This document shows positions 61,864 to 64,000 of a stretch of DNA of 64,000 nucleotides, piece by piece; the first letter of the stretch is position 1; each line of letters opens with the position of its first letter. The stretch comes from a virus. The DNA lies in IMG/VR virus record IMGVR_UViG_3300035117_000094, positions 39,589 through 103,588 of that record, one strand, 5' to 3'. The notes below the pieces were generated by a model. The model was given only the letters and a program-made list of their open reading frames with translations, made no database searches and was not told the DNA's origin. Both the position numbers and the translations under genes were made by a program.

Positions 61864-62499
61864 TCAGAGCCTCGTCCGGGCTGGGCTGGCGACGGGGCCG
61901 CCGCTGAACGTCAGGGGGCCGCTCAGCACGTGCACGCTGTCGCCTGCGCGGACGAGTTCCAGGCCGACCGTCCCTGTTGTACCGGCGTCCACCATCTCAG
62001 CTACCTGCACGAACTCCGCCAGCGATGCTTCCTCGCCCGCCATGCGCAGGCTGAACGCGCCCGGGTTACCGAACTCCAAGCCGTGGACCACGTAGTCCTT
62101 CAGGGAGCCAATCGTCAGCGAGCCGTCTACCGCCTCCGTAAGGACGCGCGTGCCCCACGGGTCATCGTCGCCGGCCGGCACGTAGCGGACGGTCACCGTG
62201 ACTAGGTCGAGGCCGCGCTCCTCCGCGATAGCGGCTGTGGCCTCCGGGTCCGCGAGGATGGCCTCGGTCTCGGCCGCCGATTCGAGAACCCGGATCTCCT
62301 GCTGGAGGTAGAAGACCGCCTGCTTCAGGTCTTGCAGGTGACGGCCTTTCGCTGGCCGGCCGATGTACTTCAGCACGTTGAACAGGTAGGCGTTCCTGTG
62401 CAGGCCCCACGCCTCGGCCACCTTGATGACCTCGTACGGGTTGTCCTTGCCGCCGTAGTAGGGCGGGTGGTTCACCGGGTCGAACTCGCCGTTGCTCAT
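61864..62499 (-). CDS. DUF3310-domain protein with C-terminal extension
   Basis: 211 aa from ATG 62499 (CGGAGGACGCG upstream). The first ~70 residues read FDPVNHPPYYGGKDNPYEV, IKVAEAWGLHRNAYLFNVL, KYIGRPAKGRHLQDLKQAV, the DUF3310 pattern found in many phages (no known activity). The C-terminal ~110 residues are beta-rich (DLVTVTVRYVPAGDDDPWG, GTVGLELVRAGDSVHVLSG). It is probably a small metabolic or regulatory phage enzyme partner. Confidence 0.7.
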   Translation of the reverse strand: MSNGEFDPVNHPPYYGGKDNPYEVIKVAEAWGLHRNAYLFNVLKYIGRPAKGRHLQDLKQAVFYLQQEIRVLESAAETEAILADPEATAAIAEERGLDLVTVTVRYVPAGDDDPWGTRVLTEAVDGSLTIGSLKDYVVHGLEFGNPGAFSLRMAGEEASLAEFVQVAEMVDAGTTGTVGLELVRAGDSVHVLSGPLTFSGGPVASPARTRL

Positions 62500-62540
62500 C
62501 GCGTCCTCCGGGTCGTCAGCTATCTGGTGCTGATCGTCAA

Positions 62541-62993
62541 CTAGCTGACGGTGCTGTCTATTCCGGGCGGGTCCGTATGCGCCCACCGCGCGTGCACCTC
62601 GGCTGCCCGGGCGGCGAGGCCCGGATCTGGCTCCTCGTTGCGGCCCGCCCCGGTGATGACGGCGATGTCGGCGCCGAGCAGGGCGGCAAGGACGTTCTCG
62701 GCGCCGTCCACGGCGATCTTCAGGCGCCGCCGCTCAGCGCGCAGGAGGGCATGCCCATTGCCGGCTACCCAGCCGCGAACGTGCATGACGTGCTCACGCA
62801 GGAGCCGGCGGCACTCGATCAGGTCCAGGTCCTGGCGGCGCTCCCGGAGCAGGGGCAGCAGCTCGTGCTTCCGCATGTCAGCTAGCGAGGCGGTCTCCGT
62901 CAGGATCACCCGGCCCGCAGGATCGTCAAGCCACCACTGGCTTACCTGGTAAGTCTTGCCGTACTGCCGGGGCCAGACCAGCCAGCGGATCAT
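62541..62993 (-). CDS. Small P-loop (Walker A) protein
   Basis: 150 aa from ATG 62993. The N-terminus holds VWPRQYGKTYQVSQWWLDD, a Walker-A-like RQxGKT as in terminases, then GRVILTETASLADMRKHEL. No Walker B or nuclease part is clear. The C-terminal half is helical (ARAAEVHARWAHTDPP). It may be a truncated terminase-like or kinase-like ATPase. Confidence 0.55.
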   Translation of the reverse strand: MIRWLVWPRQYGKTYQVSQWWLDDPAGRVILTETASLADMRKHELLPLLRERRQDLDLIECRRLLREHVMHVRGWVAGNGHALLRAERRRLKIAVDGAENVLAALLGADIAVITGAGRNEEPDPGLAARAAEVHARWAHTDPPGIDSTVS

Positions 62994-63211
62994 GCCCGGC
63001 CGCCTGACCCGTGCTCGCGCCGGCGCTGGTCGGGCACGTTGTCCTGCACTTCCAGCGGCTCGACGTGGACGCCCTTGAAAGTCTTGCGGAGACGGCCGGC
63101 TTCCTCATCGGCGCTGCCCCGGGTGACGTGCGGGTTGACCAGCTCATCAGTCTCGACCCCGGTGCCGTTCTTGTCCCTGATGAACGTCCCGAAGATCTTC
63201 GGCTTCGCCAT
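62990..63211 (-). CDS. Small basic hypothetical protein
   Basis: 73 aa; ATG 63211 follows GAGAGGAGCACGAC. Encodes KPKIFGTFIRDKNGTGVET, then GRLRKTFKGVHVEPLEVQD and a basic end. Unknown. ATGA overlap with the P-loop gene. Confidence 0.55.
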   Translation of the reverse strand: MAKPKIFGTFIRDKNGTGVETDELVNPHVTRGSADEEAGRLRKTFKGVHVEPLEVQDNVPDQRRREHGSGGRA

Positions 63212-63242
63212 GTCGTGCTCCTCTCTCGGCGCCTGTCCTGCG

Positions 63243-63324
63243 TGGAGCTGCCGGGAGTCGAACCCGGGTGCGGTCCGGGCCTCCGACGTGCGGCTTTAAC
63301 CCGGCGACGAATCCGTCCAGCCCC
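63243..63324 (-). tRNA. tRNA-like element with enlarged middle arm
   Basis: On the minus strand the acceptor GGGGCTG/CAGCTCC pairs fully (one G-U) and the T arm is CCGGG-TTCGACT-CCCGG, with A73. Length is 82 nt. The D arm would be GACG-GATT-CGTC with a loop too short for a normal tRNA. The middle arm can pair as CCGGG/CCCGG around 20 nt. A TAA triplet after T occurs but the stem next to it does not close. No amino acid is assigned. Non-coding sequence surrounds it from 63212 to 63412. Confidence 0.4.
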
Positions 63325-63412
63325 CTGCTACCATTGCCGCCCGGATTCGAACCGGTCCCCTCCGTGAGGGGCGTGCCATCCCTGATGCACCGGGCTGATC
63401 CCGTGAGCGTGG

Positions 63413-63592
63413 TCAGCGCTCCCAAGCCCGGACTGCTAGCGCCGGACCTTCAGCATACCCGGCCCTGCGCAGTACCTCGCGCGCCACGGCGGCAGCCTCG
63501 TCCCGCTCGTCGGCGGCGATTTGCCCGGGGCTGCGCAGCGGCAGGTAGTCCAGCAGGAAGATCCCGGAGTCGTAGAGCAGGTCAGCGGCCAT
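63413..63592 (-). CDS. 59-aa hypothetical protein, first gene of the minus-strand block
   Basis: ATG 63592 to TGA. Encodes AADLLYDSGIFLLDYLPLR, then SPGQIAADERDEAAAVARE. No ribosome site is seen; TACACT lies 6 nt upstream. It would be the first gene read leftwards after the large non-coding region. Confidence 0.5.
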   Translation of the reverse strand: MAADLLYDSGIFLLDYLPLRSPGQIAADERDEAAAVAREVLRRAGYAEGPALAVRAWER

Positions 63593-63598
63593 GAGGGC

Positions 63599-63604
63599 AG
63601 TGTA
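63599..63604 (-). promoter_or_regulatory. Candidate -10 box (TACACT) for start at 63592
   Basis: TACACT, 6 nt (GCCCTC), ATG on the minus strand; TATACA overlaps it one frame away. It is the likely start of leftward transcription. No clear -35 is seen. Confidence 0.4.
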
Positions 63605-64000
63605 TAACGGCCTGGCAAGCCCTCGCGAAAGCCCCGGAAACCAGGCACATTCGCGTGAATTACCCTGGATAATGGCTAGCCCGGCAGGATCCGACGAATT
63701 ACCCGGAGATCCGTAAAGAGACTGATACGGAGCGTTACTAGCAGGGCAAGACTGCCGAGCTGGTCGTTGTCACGCTGCGCTGACCTGGCGTTACGACGAG
63801 TGCTCGAACAAAAGTAGGACGGTTTGCGGACTGATTAAGCTACGGTGGCGTAACCTACGATAGCGTAAGTAGTTGCACGTGCATCTATGCAGGTCAGAGG
63901 CCCGTTTGGAAATCAAACTCGCCAGGATGTCACTGCCTGCGACGAGGGGCGACCCTCTGTTGTCGAAGGGGCTTTCGAATCGGGGAGAGAAAACCGTCAC
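63605..64000. other. Non-coding region, AT-richer, with degenerate repeats
   Basis: No convincing gene is present. The base composition is clearly lower in GC than the rest. GAATTACCC(T/G)GG occurs twice (near 63657 and 63698). It contains the tandem repeat listed at 63840. It is a plausible control region for the leftward genes and for genes beyond the window. Confidence 0.5.
63840..63869. repeat. Tandem 15-bp repeat, possible operator or iteron
   Basis: CTACGGTGGCGTAAC directly followed by CTACGATAGCGTAAG (12 of 15 identical). Related strings, TACGGAGCGTTAC near 63725 and GGCGTTACGACGAG near 63787, lie in the same region. Confidence 0.45.

Noticed and set aside
63341-63356. T-arm-like ACCGGTTCGAATCCGGG on the minus strand, next to the tRNA-like element
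   Set aside because: No acceptor partner for CGGCAAT was found within 100 nt upstream, so there is no tRNA, only a T-loop-like hairpin.
63791-64000. 69-codon minus-strand frame at the right edge
   Set aside because: Starts with GTG exactly at the window edge, has no domain pattern and lies in the AT-richer repeat region. A gene continuing from outside cannot be excluded.
1-64000. CRISPR array, integrase, attachment site, insertion sequence
   Set aside because: No regular spacer-repeat array, no tyrosine or serine recombinase motif and no transposase was seen on either strand.

Overview
The window is an internal 64 kb piece of a high-GC tailed bacteriophage genome, or an equivalent prophage, of an actinobacterial host. 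The evidence is very high GC, frequent GTG starts, tightly packed genes with 4-bp ATGA/GTGA overlaps, an actinobacterial DUF397 protein, and a siphovirus set of HK97-type portal, protease and capsid genes with a major tail protein, a tape measure and very large tail-tip proteins. I see no integrase, no convincing endolysin, no rRNA and no CRISPR array. The left edge cuts through a primase/helicase gene, so the genome continues beyond the window.

Left arm, 1-21 kb, plus strand: replication, nucleic-acid processing and many small genes. In order there are the C-terminus of a D5/P4-type primase-helicase, an RlaP-type nucleotidyltransferase, a Cas4/RecB-like exonuclease, a protein with a proline/glutamine repeat, a SNF2-type helicase, a single-HKD phospholipase-D-fold nuclease, an RNA ligase, a two-HTH protein, a sigma-70-like factor, a RuvC-like resolvase and a Cro/CI-type HTH protein. 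The arm ends at 21.0-21.4 kb in three tRNA-like elements, none with an ordinary anticodon arm. Two of them follow copies of a duplicated leader. A short element, GCCGG(G)AATA(A)C, recurs in this arm, often directly after stop codons.

Right arm, 63.6 kb back to 21.4 kb, minus strand: small early-type genes (63.6-60.2 kb; DUF3310, DUF397, a small Walker-A protein), HNH, large terminase, small genes, portal, protease, major capsid protein, head accessory genes, a sugar/methylation island (48.75-43.0 kb), head-tail connector, a protein with a papain-like domain, a two-TM potassium-channel-like protein, tail terminator, an isolated glycosyltransferase, major tail protein, the tail assembly chaperone pair with a -1 frameshift site, tape measure, and three tail-tip proteins of 1978, 982 and 590 aa. 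Two genes at 48.8-49.7 kb run the opposite way, and one of them is a CmcI-like methyltransferase.

Regulation seen in the sequence: strong hairpin terminators lie downstream of the capsid and major tail genes, and another separates the capsid gene from the protease. The capsid and tail leaders share a 13-bp element. A good -35/-10 pair precedes the protease. Eight genes or mini-ORFs have a TANNNT hexamer 6 or 7 nt before the start codon and little or no Shine-Dalgarno, which suggests leaderless transcripts.

The most notable candidates are the K+-channel-like protein with an altered selectivity filter, the RNA-repair gene pair (RlaP plus RNA ligase) on the same strand as odd tRNA-like elements, and the regulatory elements just listed. 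All functional statements rest on motif reading without database searches.
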